Source of the DNA: Spirochaetales bacterium
GTDB taxonomy: Bacteria > Spirochaetota > Spirochaetia > Sphaerochaetales > Sphaerochaetaceae
Assembly: GCA_022784805.1 (NCBI GenBank)
Contig: JALFYG010000098.1
Coordinates: 1-5,616, forward strand
DNA length: 5,616 bases
Reading direction: 5' to 3'
In this document: piece by piece, positions 1-5,043 of the stretch
Position numbering within the stretch: the first letter of the stretch is position 1
How the letters are laid out: each line of letters begins with the position of its first letter
Translations under genes and position numbers: made by a program
The notes under the pieces: generated by a model
What the model was told of the DNA's origin: nothing
What the model saw: only the letters and a program-made list of their open reading frames with translations
The model's database searches: none

Positions 1-1
1 C

Positions 2-226
2 TTGGATTGGAAGACAGAGAAAGTCATACAGAAGACTGCGGAGGAAGGCTGGGCCAGCAGATATATAACAAGTGTAGATGTCCGCTATAAAGACGGAGAG
101 AACACTTGGTATTGTTATTATTCAGCAAATGGATATGTAAAAAGAGGCTGTATGAGGTTTGTAAAGGAATCATTAGGGCTATTGTTGGGAACTGATCCCA
201 ATCCGACAATCCAGCAGTTTGAGTAG
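2..226 (+). CDS. 3' end of an unrecognised protein (5' partial)
   Basis: An open frame enters from the left edge and stops with TAG at 224-226, giving 74 visible codons. The first codon (TTG at 2) has no room for a ribosome binding site before it, so the real start is probably outside the window. I do not recognise the family. The visible part is soluble-looking, with no membrane segment. It begins with a charged, helix-like stretch (KTEKVIQKTAEEGWASRY), then alternating aromatic and polar residues that suggest beta strands (around TWYCYYSANGYVKRG), and ends in a Gly/Leu/Pro-rich tail. A strong intrinsic terminator follows 35 bp after the stop, so this is the last gene of its transcript and is not cotranscribed with the next gene unless there is readthrough. 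That the frame is coding is supported by its position before the terminator and by being open from the edge; the function is unknown. Confidence 0.55.
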   Translation: MDWKTEKVIQKTAEEGWASRYITSVDVRYKDGENTWYCYYSANGYVKRGCMRFVKESLGLLLGTDPNPTIQQFE

Positions 227-257
227 ACTCTTTTCCAGTAATTAATAAAGCACGATC

Positions 258-299
258 AAAAATCCTGCATGGTTATGGTTAGCCAGCAGGATTATTTTT
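258..299 (+). terminator. Intrinsic terminator after the first gene
   Basis: AATCCTGC (261-268) pairs perfectly with GCAGGATT (286-293). After one bulged A at 269 the stem continues with TGGTTA (270-275) against TAGCCA (280-285), including one T-G wobble, closing on a TGGT tetraloop. The 3' side is followed by ATTTTTA, a U-rich tail. Upstream is an A run (258-262), so the element might also work on the opposite strand, but no minus-strand gene needs it here. Confidence 0.85.
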
Positions 300-358
300 A
301 CATGCTCCCTTCCTCCCAAAATCCTTATGGTTTTTCTTTCCTTATTTTTGGTTGGGGT

Positions 359-364
359 TATAAT
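359..364 (+). promoter_or_regulatory. Candidate -10 box for the preA-like gene
   Basis: A perfect TATAAT lies 35 bp before the chosen ATG (399). It would start transcription near A371, giving a leader of about 28 nt. No convincing -35 box is present: the hexamer 17 bp upstream is CTTTCC, and there is no TG extension. The case rests on the perfect -10 and on the terminator just upstream, which makes a fresh promoter necessary. It also argues against the upstream ATG at 327, which would lie before the transcript start. Confidence 0.4.
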
Positions 365-398
365 TTTCACATCAAACCTTAGAGAGAATGGGGGAAAT

Positions 399-1844
399 AT
401 GAATAAGAGTATTTACAGAAAAGATGTGGTGGATTGTGTTTTGTGTCTTTCAGCGCCATGCTCTGAAGCCTGCCCATATATGGACGTGGGGAGTATCCTT
501 AGAAGCGTTTGGTTTGATGATGAAAAAGGAGCAAAGCTTCAGCTTACCCATGACTGCTCATCTTGCTCCGCTCCATGTGAAAAGGCATGTATCAAGAACG
601 TTCCTGTTAAGAGGGTAATGGAGAAAGTAAAGGGCGTTCAGGTTCCGGAGATGGATCTATCTGACGATAAGCTCCTTGAAAGTGATATATGTGGAATAAA
701 GATTGAGAACCCATTCCTTCTCTCTTCTTCTGTTGTAGGCAGCACCTATGATATGTGCGCCAGAGCCTTCGATGCAGGGTGGGCAGGAGTAGCATTCAAG
801 ACCCTCTCTTTGATGGATATACATGAAGCATCTCCTAGGTTCTCAGCCATCAAAGGTGATACTGGCTCCATAGTAGGCTTTAAGAACATCGAGCAGCTTT
901 CTGACCATTCTTTGGAAGAGAACCTGGATATCTTCAGACGCCTCAAAGAGAATTATCCTAGTAAGTTCCTCCTGGCTTCCATTATGGGAAGGGATGAGGA
1001 AGAGTGGGAGTATTTGTCACGAAAGGTGACGGAGGCTGGAGCAGATGCCATCGAGCTTAATTTCTCATGCCCCAATATGGTGGAGGATGGAACAGGTTCC
1101 GACATAGGACAGTCACCTAAGGTTGTGGAGCTCTTTACCAAGGCTGCAAGAAGAGGAACTAATCTCCCGATACTCTCAAAGCTTACTCCTAATGTAGGAG
1201 TCATGAGCCCTGCAGCAGAGGCATCTATCAGGGGTGGGGCAGATGGAATCGCCGCCATTAATACCATAAAGAGTATCATTGAAATAGAGCCAGGAAGCGG
1301 GAAGGTGGCTGTCGGAGGATTCTCAGGTAATGCTGTGAGACCAATTGCCATGAGATTTATCTCGGAGCTTGCCCAAAACAAGGCAGTGGACGGTAAGCAC
1401 ATCTCTGCCATGGGAGGAATCGAGACATGGAAAGACGCTCTTGCCTTCATTCTTTTGGGAGCAAAATCAATACAGATCACTACTGCGGTAATGCAATACG
1501 GCTATAGAATCATCGACGACTTAAAGAAGGGATTATTGATCTTTATGAAAGAGCGTGGCGTCACCATGGATGATATAGTCGGTGGTATGATCAAGAAAGT
1601 TGTCGATGTAGAGGAAGTCGAGAGGGATATCATTGTTTATCCGAAGTTCTTGAGAGAGAAGTGCATCGGATGTGGACGCTGTGTCATTTCCTGTATGGAT
1701 GGAGGACATCAAGCCATTAAGTTCACGGAGGACAGAAAGCCTATATTGGATGGAAAGAAGTGTGTGGGATGCCACCTATGCATATTGGTGTGCCCTGAGG
1801 AGGCCATAGTATCGTCAGGAAAAGTGGTGAGAAAACCTCAATGA
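399..1844 (+). CDS. preA: PreA-type dihydropyrimidine dehydrogenase / iron-sulfur flavoprotein
   Basis: Predicted 481-residue cytoplasmic oxidoreductase of the dihydropyrimidine dehydrogenase / class 1B dihydroorotate dehydrogenase-like family. PreA reduces uracil and thymine (or runs in reverse) with FMN, with electrons coming through Fe-S clusters from an NAD(P)H partner. Three parts are visible. Residues 10-80 form a cysteine-rich N-terminal domain with C13/C16/C21/C25 and C53/C56/C60/C64, resembling the N-terminus of PreT and of animal DPYD. Residues about 95-395 form the FMN-binding barrel. It contains NFSCP (221-225, C224 the likely active-site cysteine), GSDIGQSP, NT (288-289, matching the Asn-Thr pair that contacts pyrimidine in DPD) and GGIETW. 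Residues 420-468 carry two 4Fe-4S motifs (C422/425/428/432 and C455/458/461/465). E. coli PreA is about 411 residues and lacks the N-terminal domain. The start at 399 was chosen because the 24 residues from ATG 327 are hydrophobic and unlike the family, and because a G-rich Shine-Dalgarno (390-394) precedes 399. No preT gene is visible nearby, so the electron donor is unknown. The family is certain; the exact substrate is inferred. Confidence 0.85.
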   Translation: MNKSIYRKDVVDCVLCLSAPCSEACPYMDVGSILRSVWFDDEKGAKLQLTHDCSSCSAPCEKACIKNVPVKRVMEKVKGVQVPEMDLSDDKLLESDICGIKIENPFLLSSSVVGSTYDMCARAFDAGWAGVAFKTLSLMDIHEASPRFSAIKGDTGSIVGFKNIEQLSDHSLEENLDIFRRLKENYPSKFLLASIMGRDEEEWEYLSRKVTEAGADAIELNFSCPNMVEDGTGSDIGQSPKVVELFTKAARRGTNLPILSKLTPNVGVMSPAAEASIRGGADGIAAINTIKSIIEIEPGSGKVAVGGFSGNAVRPIAMRFISELAQNKAVDGKHISAMGGIETWKDALAFILLGAKSIQITTAVMQYGYRIIDDLKKGLLIFMKERGVTMDDIVGGMIKKVVDVEEVERDIIVYPKFLREKCIGCGRCVISCMDGGHQAIKFTEDRKPILDGKKCVGCHLCILVCPEEAIVSSGKVVRKPQ

Positions 1845-1849
1845 AAATA

Positions 1850-1876
1850 GGGTGTTGCCTTTATCGGGCAGCACCC
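1850..1876. terminator. Bidirectional terminator shared by preA and pyrG
   Basis: GGGTGTTGCC (1850-1859) pairs with GGCAGCACCC (1867-1876) over 10 bp with a single T-G wobble, around a 7-nt loop. On the plus strand it is followed by AAATTTCTTATTTC. On the minus strand it is followed by TATTTTCAT. It lies 6 bp after the preA stop (TGA 1842-1844) and 8 bp after the pyrG stop on the other strand, so it fits one hairpin ending both convergent transcripts. The U run is moderate on both sides. Confidence 0.85.
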
Positions 1877-1883
1877 AAATTTC

Positions 1884-3485
1884 TTATTTCTCACGTCTCT
1901 CGAGGCTGGCTTTGATCAAGCCTGAGAAGCATGGGTGAGGCCTCTGAGGTCTTGATTTAAACTCAGGATGGAACTGGACAGCAATAAAGAATGGATGCTC
2001 TGGAATCTCTACTGCCTCGACGAGTCTGTCGTCTGGGCTGGTTCCAGAGAGAACCATTCCTGATTTCTCGAAGAGCGGTCTGAATTCATTGTTGAACTCA
2101 TATCTATGTCTATGGCGCTCGCTGATCATATCTGAGCCATAAAGCTTTCTCAACAATGAGTCTTCCTTTGTTTTACATGGGTATGCACCAAGTCTCATGG
2201 TTCCACCCTTCTTTACGCCTCTCTGGTCAGGCATGATGTCTATGACGCTTTCGTTTCCATCAGGAAGGAACTCGGAGGAGTTGGCGTTCTTCATTCCAAG
2301 GATGTTTCTTGCAAACTCAATTACAGCCACCTGCATTCCAAGGCAGATTCCCAAGAATGGGATATTGTTGACTCTGGCCCATCTTACAGCTTCAATCTTT
2401 CCCTCTACGCCTCTGTAGCCAAAGCCGCCAGGAACAAGGATGCCGTCCACGTCAGCAAAGATTTCTTCTTCGCTTTCTTTGTTTACTGTTTCACTATCCA
2501 CCCATTTGATGGTGACAGTGGCTCCTTCCTGCCATGAAGCGTGCTTCAAGGCTTCCATTACAGATAGGTATGCGTCATGGAGCTCCATGTACTTACCGAC
2601 CATTGCAATGGTGACTTTTCTCTCTGAGGAGTGGATTCTGTCCACCATACCTGTCCATTCTGAGAGGTCTATAGGTCTCTCAGGAAGGTTAAGAATCTTT
2701 ACGGCAACTTCATCCAGTCCCTCTTCATGGAGCATCAAAGGTGCTTCATAGAGAACAGGAACTGTTTTGTTTTCAATGACACACTCTCTCTTAACGTTAC
2801 AGAAGAGGGAAATCTTCTCCTTGATTGATTCTTCGATTGGCTCATCGCTTCTCATGACGATGACATCTGGGAAGATACCTGTGTTCATCAACTCTTTTAC
2901 GGAGTGCTGAGCTGGTTTTGATTTATGTTCTCCGGAGGCATATAGATATGGAACAAGAACCACGTGGATAAACAGACAATTCTGAGGTCCCACTTCGTGC
3001 CCAATCTGTCTGATAGCCTCCAAGAATGGCTGGGATTCGATGTCGCCTGTTGTACCGCCGATTTCTGTGATGACGATATCTGCCCCGCTGGTCTTGCCAC
3101 AGGAGTAGATGAAGTTCTTTATTTCATCTGTGACGTGAGGAATGATCTGGACAGTGCGTCCAAGGTATTCACCATTTCTCTCTTTCTGAAGGACGTTCCA
3201 ATATACTTTTCCACTGGTAAGGTTAGAGAACTTGGAAAGATCCTCATCAATGAATCTTTCATAGTGACCAAGGTCCAAGTCTGTCTCAGCACCATCATCT
3301 GTTACAAATACTTCACCATGCTGCAATGGTGACATTGTGCCTGGGTCCACGTTCATATAAGGGTCCAATTTCTGTGACGCCACCTTAAAGCCTCTTGCCT
3401 TCAAGAGCCTTCCGAGACTTGCCGCTGTGATTCCTTTTCCCAGTCCTGAGACCACTCCTCCTGTAACAAAGATGTGTTTAGCCAT
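1884..3485 (-). CDS. pyrG: CTP synthase (glutamine-hydrolysing)
   Basis: Cytoplasmic 533-residue enzyme that converts UTP, ATP and glutamine to CTP and glutamate, the last step of pyrimidine nucleotide synthesis. The N-terminal synthetase domain (about 1-270) shows the P-loop SGLGKG (13-18), KLDPY (39-43), DPGTMSP, the DGAETDLDLGHYERF signature and EIGGTTGDIES (141-151). The C-terminal class I glutamine amidotransferase domain (about 290-530) has the oxyanion-hole PGGFG (352-356), nucleophile C381 in GICLGMQ, and H506/E508 in FHPE completing the triad. All key residues are intact and the length is normal for the family (about 530-545). The start at 3485 gives the canonical MAKHIFVTGG and has GGAGG at 3496-3492 with a 6-nt spacer. 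An ATG nine codons earlier (3512) would fall inside the leader hairpin and was rejected. The gene converges with preA and is preceded by an attenuator-like leader. Confidence 0.98.
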   Translation of the reverse strand: MAKHIFVTGGVVSGLGKGITAASLGRLLKARGFKVASQKLDPYMNVDPGTMSPLQHGEVFVTDDGAETDLDLGHYERFIDEDLSKFSNLTSGKVYWNVLQKERNGEYLGRTVQIIPHVTDEIKNFIYSCGKTSGADIVITEIGGTTGDIESQPFLEAIRQIGHEVGPQNCLFIHVVLVPYLYASGEHKSKPAQHSVKELMNTGIFPDVIVMRSDEPIEESIKEKISLFCNVKRECVIENKTVPVLYEAPLMLHEEGLDEVAVKILNLPERPIDLSEWTGMVDRIHSSERKVTIAMVGKYMELHDAYLSVMEALKHASWQEGATVTIKWVDSETVNKESEEEIFADVDGILVPGGFGYRGVEGKIEAVRWARVNNIPFLGICLGMQVAVIEFARNILGMKNANSSEFLPDGNESVIDIMPDQRGVKKGGTMRLGAYPCKTKEDSLLRKLYGSDMISERHRHRYEFNNEFRPLFEKSGMVLSGTSPDDRLVEAVEIPEHPFFIAVQFHPEFKSRPQRPHPCFSGLIKASLERREK

Positions 3486-3634
3486 TAGTATCCTCCAAAA
3501 AAATTGAGACACCCGGGATAGGTGTCTCTTGTGCGGAGAGTGTGAGAGCCTCCTCCTGAGGGCAAAAATGCTCTCTCAAAGAGGATTTTCTAATCTTTCT
3601 CACAGATCCTTTCATAATAAAATTCCAAAAATAT
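3486..3634 (-). promoter_or_regulatory. pyrG 5' leader with attenuator layout
   Basis: This is the predicted untranslated leader of pyrG, about 149 nt from a likely start near 3634. It contains alternating GAGAG and CUCUC blocks that allow several competing pairings. One is GAGAGC against GCUCUC (3575-3570 with 3549-3544, minus sense), enclosing an SD-like AGGAGGAGG (3557-3549) that has no start codon after it. Another, weaker one is UCUC (3539-3536) with GAGA (3528-3525), which would occupy the 5' arm of the terminator. The leader ends in the terminator hairpin listed separately. CTP-responsive attenuation of pyrG is established in Bacillus subtilis and Lactococcus lactis. That this leader senses CTP is inference, and the exact start is not known. 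Confidence 0.55.
3497..3528 (-). terminator. Intrinsic terminator/attenuator before pyrG
   Basis: On the minus strand, GAGACACC (3528-3521) and GGTGTCTC (3513-3506) form a perfect 8-bp stem around the 7-nt loop TATCCCG. It is followed by AA and seven T (3503-3497). The U run runs directly into the pyrG Shine-Dalgarno GGAGG (3496-3492). No minus-strand gene lies upstream in the window that would need ending here. Its place between promoter and gene therefore marks it as a regulatory attenuator rather than an end-of-operon terminator. Confidence 0.85.
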
Positions 3635-3640
3635 GGGAAA

Positions 3641-3670
3641 ATAATGAAAAAAAGAGAGGGTGGTTGTCAA
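3641..3670 (-). promoter_or_regulatory. Candidate pyrG promoter
   Basis: On the minus strand a perfect TTGACA (3670-3665) is followed after 18 bp by CATTAT (3646-3641, four of six matches to TATAAT). Transcription would begin around 3634-3632. The region upstream on the minus strand (about 3715-3680) is made of A and T tracts, like an UP element. An alternative -10, TATTAT at 3619-3614, lacks a good -35 box. The perfect -35 and position upstream of the leader hairpin favour this call. Confidence 0.6.
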
Positions 3671-3927
3671 TGGAAGAAGATAGGGTTTTTAGAAAAATTT
3701 CGAATTTTTTTGATGGAAAAAGAAACCCGTCACATTCAGCAAAAAATGTGTAAATCATCGAATGAAAAACCTCAGCTTCTTTCTAGATGAAACGAAGAGT
3801 GGAGGCATGAATAAAAGGGAAAAAGGAAAGTATTAACTTAAGGGAGCCTTAAAGAGAGTCTTATCCGGTTATTTGTGTGCTGTTTCATAACGAGAGGGAA
3901 AGTATTTTGAATATTCTGTGTTTTTCC
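3671..3927. other. Non-coding part of the pyrG / DUF4190 divergent region
   Basis: No convincing gene is seen here. The stretch is AT-rich and holds several small symmetric elements. These are AAAAATT-TCG-AATTTTT (3693-3709), CACATT-N8-AATGTG (3731-3750), a bulged hairpin of CTTCTTTC with GAAAcGAAG (3776-3797), TTAAGG-GAG-CCTTAA (3838-3852) and the palindrome GAATATTC (3909-3916). None has a following U run, so none looks like a terminator. Short frames such as a 9-codon ORF at 3807-3836 and a 28-codon ORF from 3670 are too short and too weakly initiated to call. Some of these elements may be operators for the flanking promoters; that is inference only. Confidence 0.5.
3825..3906 (+). repeat. 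10-bp direct repeat pair GGAAAGTATT
   Basis: GGAAAGTATT occurs at 3825-3834 and again at 3897-3906, a 72-bp offset, upstream of the DUF4190/lgt promoter. Both copies sit in A/G-rich surroundings, so chance is possible. They could be paired regulator sites. No function is recognised. Confidence 0.35.
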
Positions 3928-3956
3928 TTGACTGATAGAAGAGAGGAAACCATATT
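3928..3956 (+). promoter_or_regulatory. Promoter of the DUF4190-lgt pair
   Basis: TTGACT (3928-3933) and CATATT (3951-3956) are separated by exactly 17 bp. Transcription would begin near 3963, giving a short leader of about 20 nt that carries AGGAG (3971-3975) before the ATG at 3983. The -35 matches five of six and the -10 four of six consensus bases. Confidence 0.65.
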
Positions 3957-3967
3957 AGTTTCTATCA
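3933..3967. repeat. Inverted repeat around the -10 region, candidate operator
   Basis: TGATAGAA (3933-3940) and its exact reverse complement TTCTATCA (3960-3967) flank the -10 box and predicted start, with centres 27 bp apart. The left arm begins at the last base of the -35 box. The placement would suit a dimeric repressor blocking RNA polymerase. In RNA only the right arm would be present, so a DNA-level role is more likely than a hairpin. No regulator family is identified. Confidence 0.45.
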
Positions 3968-3982
3968 AATAGGAGAAATGAA

Positions 3983-4234
3983 ATGGGAATCGCTTCACTG
4001 GTTTTGGGAATCGTATCTCTTTGTATATCTATTTTATCTTCAGGGTACCTAGGGCTTGTAGGCACGGTATGTGCAATCTTGGGAATTATTTTCGGCATTA
4101 TGGGAAGAAGGGACTTGGTCAATGAAAGGATGGCAACAGCTGGGCTGGTGTGTTCGATCATTGCCCTCTGCCTGGGCCTCGTGCTCTTTATTGTGTGCGC
4201 AGGGGCTGTAGGGTGCTTTATGGCTCTATATTGA
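3983..4234 (+). CDS. Small DUF4190-like membrane protein
   Basis: An 83-residue, very hydrophobic protein. It starts MGIASLVLGIVSL, has a second hydrophobic segment (about 23-40, GTVCAILGIIFGIMG), a short charged turn (GRRDLVNERM, 41-50) and a long hydrophobic C-terminal segment (51-82). The G-x-A-S-L-V-L-G-I start and the G-R-R-D turn followed by a second A-T-A-G-L-V-x-S-I-I repeat resemble the DUF4190 family, common in Clostridia and Actinobacteria. Its molecular function is unknown. Many DUF4190 proteins carry a proline-rich cytoplasmic N-terminus; none is present here. AGGAG at 3971-3975 has a 7-nt spacer to ATG 3983. An ATG at 3978 is in another frame and too close to the Shine-Dalgarno. 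It is the first gene of a likely two-gene transcript, ending 9 bp before lgt in the same frame. Confidence 0.8.
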   Translation: MGIASLVLGIVSLCISILSSGYLGLVGTVCAILGIIFGIMGRRDLVNERMATAGLVCSIIALCLGLVLFIVCAGAVGCFMALY

Positions 4235-4243
4235 TCACGCTCT

Positions 4244-4975
4244 ATGCATGTCTCTTCTTATGGCATAATGCTTCTTTTGGCTCTCATAGCCTCAAATCTA
4301 GTTGTCTTCTTTTTGAGGAAGAGGTTGGGAATCTCCTTTGAAGACACAGTTTTGACAGAGGCATATATGCTTCTTGGGGCTATAATCGGGGCCAAGATAA
4401 TGTATATTGCACTCTCCTTTGATATCATCGATTGGGTGAGAGTGCTATCTAGCTTAGAGGAGATTGGTGCTTTTCTTAACTTAGGCTTTGTGTTCTATGG
4501 AGGACTCATAGGAGCCTTGTTATCTCTTTTAATAGTCTCTTTTATGCATAAAAAGAATTACTTTCTTTTCTTGGAGAACATAGCCTTCGTCATTCCTCTT
4601 ATGCATGGGATAGGGAGAATAGGCTGCTTTCTTTCAGGGTGCTGTTATGGCATTCCCTATACCGGTCCCTTGGCTGTTGTTTATTCCTTTTCTGATACTC
4701 CTTGTTTTCCTGTGCAGCTTTTGGAAGCGGGGCTTCTATTCCTTCTCTTTGTCTTCCTTCTTATATATAGACTCAAGGAAGGAAAGTACTCCTTTGAGAT
4801 ATACTTGATGTCATATTCGGTCATAAGAATCATAACAGAGCAGTTTAGGGGAGACACAGTAAGAGGAGTCTTCCTTGGACAAGGAATAAGCGTTTGGGTT
4901 TCTGTTCTTTTATTGATTTTCTCATTCATTCTTTTGTTTATTAGAAAACAAATAGCAAAGAGAACCTTAAGATAG
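4244..4975 (+). CDS. lgt: Prolipoprotein diacylglyceryl transferase family protein
   Basis: A 243-residue polytopic membrane protein of the Lgt family, which transfers diacylglycerol from phosphatidylglycerol to the lipobox cysteine of prolipoproteins. About seven hydrophobic segments are visible (near 5-24, 41-58, 77-100, 108-126, 157-176, 186-198, 211-233). Family landmarks are SYG (5-7), GFVFYGGLIGA (81-91), the signature GRIGCFLSGCCYG (124-136), FPVQLLEA (155-162) and YSVIRIITEQFRGD (191-204). R125 and R195 match the essential arginines R143 and R239 of E. coli Lgt. The catalytic-loop His (E. coli H103, HGG) is Tyr here (Y85), and the Asn after RLG (N146) is C128. These are features I associate with a GCCYG-type branch of the family. 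At 243 residues it is shorter than E. coli Lgt (about 290). No Shine-Dalgarno is seen before ATG 4244, so translation is probably coupled to the upstream gene. It may be a second Lgt or a paralogue with another substrate. Confidence 0.85.
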   Translation: MHVSSYGIMLLLALIASNLVVFFLRKRLGISFEDTVLTEAYMLLGAIIGAKIMYIALSFDIIDWVRVLSSLEEIGAFLNLGFVFYGGLIGALLSLLIVSFMHKKNYFLFLENIAFVIPLMHGIGRIGCFLSGCCYGIPYTGPLAVVYSFSDTPCFPVQLLEAGLLFLLFVFLLIYRLKEGKYSFEIYLMSYSVIRIITEQFRGDTVRGVFLGQGISVWVSVLLLIFSFILLFIRKQIAKRTLR

Positions 4976-4987
4976 GCTCGTTTTCTG

Positions 4988-5016
4988 TTGACATCATTTT
5001 TCTTTTCTGTAATAAG
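4988..5016 (+). promoter_or_regulatory. Promoter of glnN
   Basis: A perfect TTGACA (4988-4993) is followed after 17 bp by AATAAG (5011-5016), with TG at 5008-5009 one base before it, giving an extended -10 (TGnAATAAG). Transcription would begin near 5023, leaving a leader of about 20 nt containing GGAGG (5033-5037). No terminator separates lgt from this promoter, so some readthrough from lgt is possible. Confidence 0.6.
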
Positions 5017-5043
5017 AAGTGCAACGTGTGATGGAGGCGATGA

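Noticed and set aside
953..1480. A long minus-strand open frame (175 codons) inside preA
   Set aside because: It is antisense to strongly conserved PreA motifs, so it is a shadow of that gene's codon pattern.
2964..3332. A 122-codon plus-strand frame inside pyrG
   Set aside because: It is antisense to conserved CTP synthase residues, with no ribosome site or family match.
3486..3640. A known riboswitch or T-box in the pyrG leader
   Set aside because: I found no T-box sequence (TGGNACC-type) and no conserved core of a riboswitch class that I recognise; only the terminator hairpin is clear.
3731..3750. CACATT-N8-AATGTG as a CRP/CcpA-like site
   Set aside because: The half-sites are in the opposite orientation to TGTGA-N6-TCACA, and the element does not match the CcpA cre consensus.
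3529..3753. A 74-codon plus-strand frame beginning with TTG
   Set aside because: It overlaps the pyrG leader and promoter on the other strand, has no ribosome site, begins inside the symmetric attenuator region and has no recognisable protein pattern.
3670..3753. A 27-residue frame starting at ATG 3670 as a possible small protein
   Set aside because: The only purine-rich stretch upstream is poorly spaced, the start overlaps the pyrG -35 box, and there is no sign of codon bias or a downstream coupled gene.
3787..3836. Two overlapping mini-ORFs (7 and 9 codons, joined by ATGA) after GGAGG as a leader peptide
   Set aside because: GGAGG lies only 1 nt before the second ATG, the peptides carry no run of a regulatory amino acid, and they lie upstream of the predicted DUF4190 promoter with no attenuator after them.
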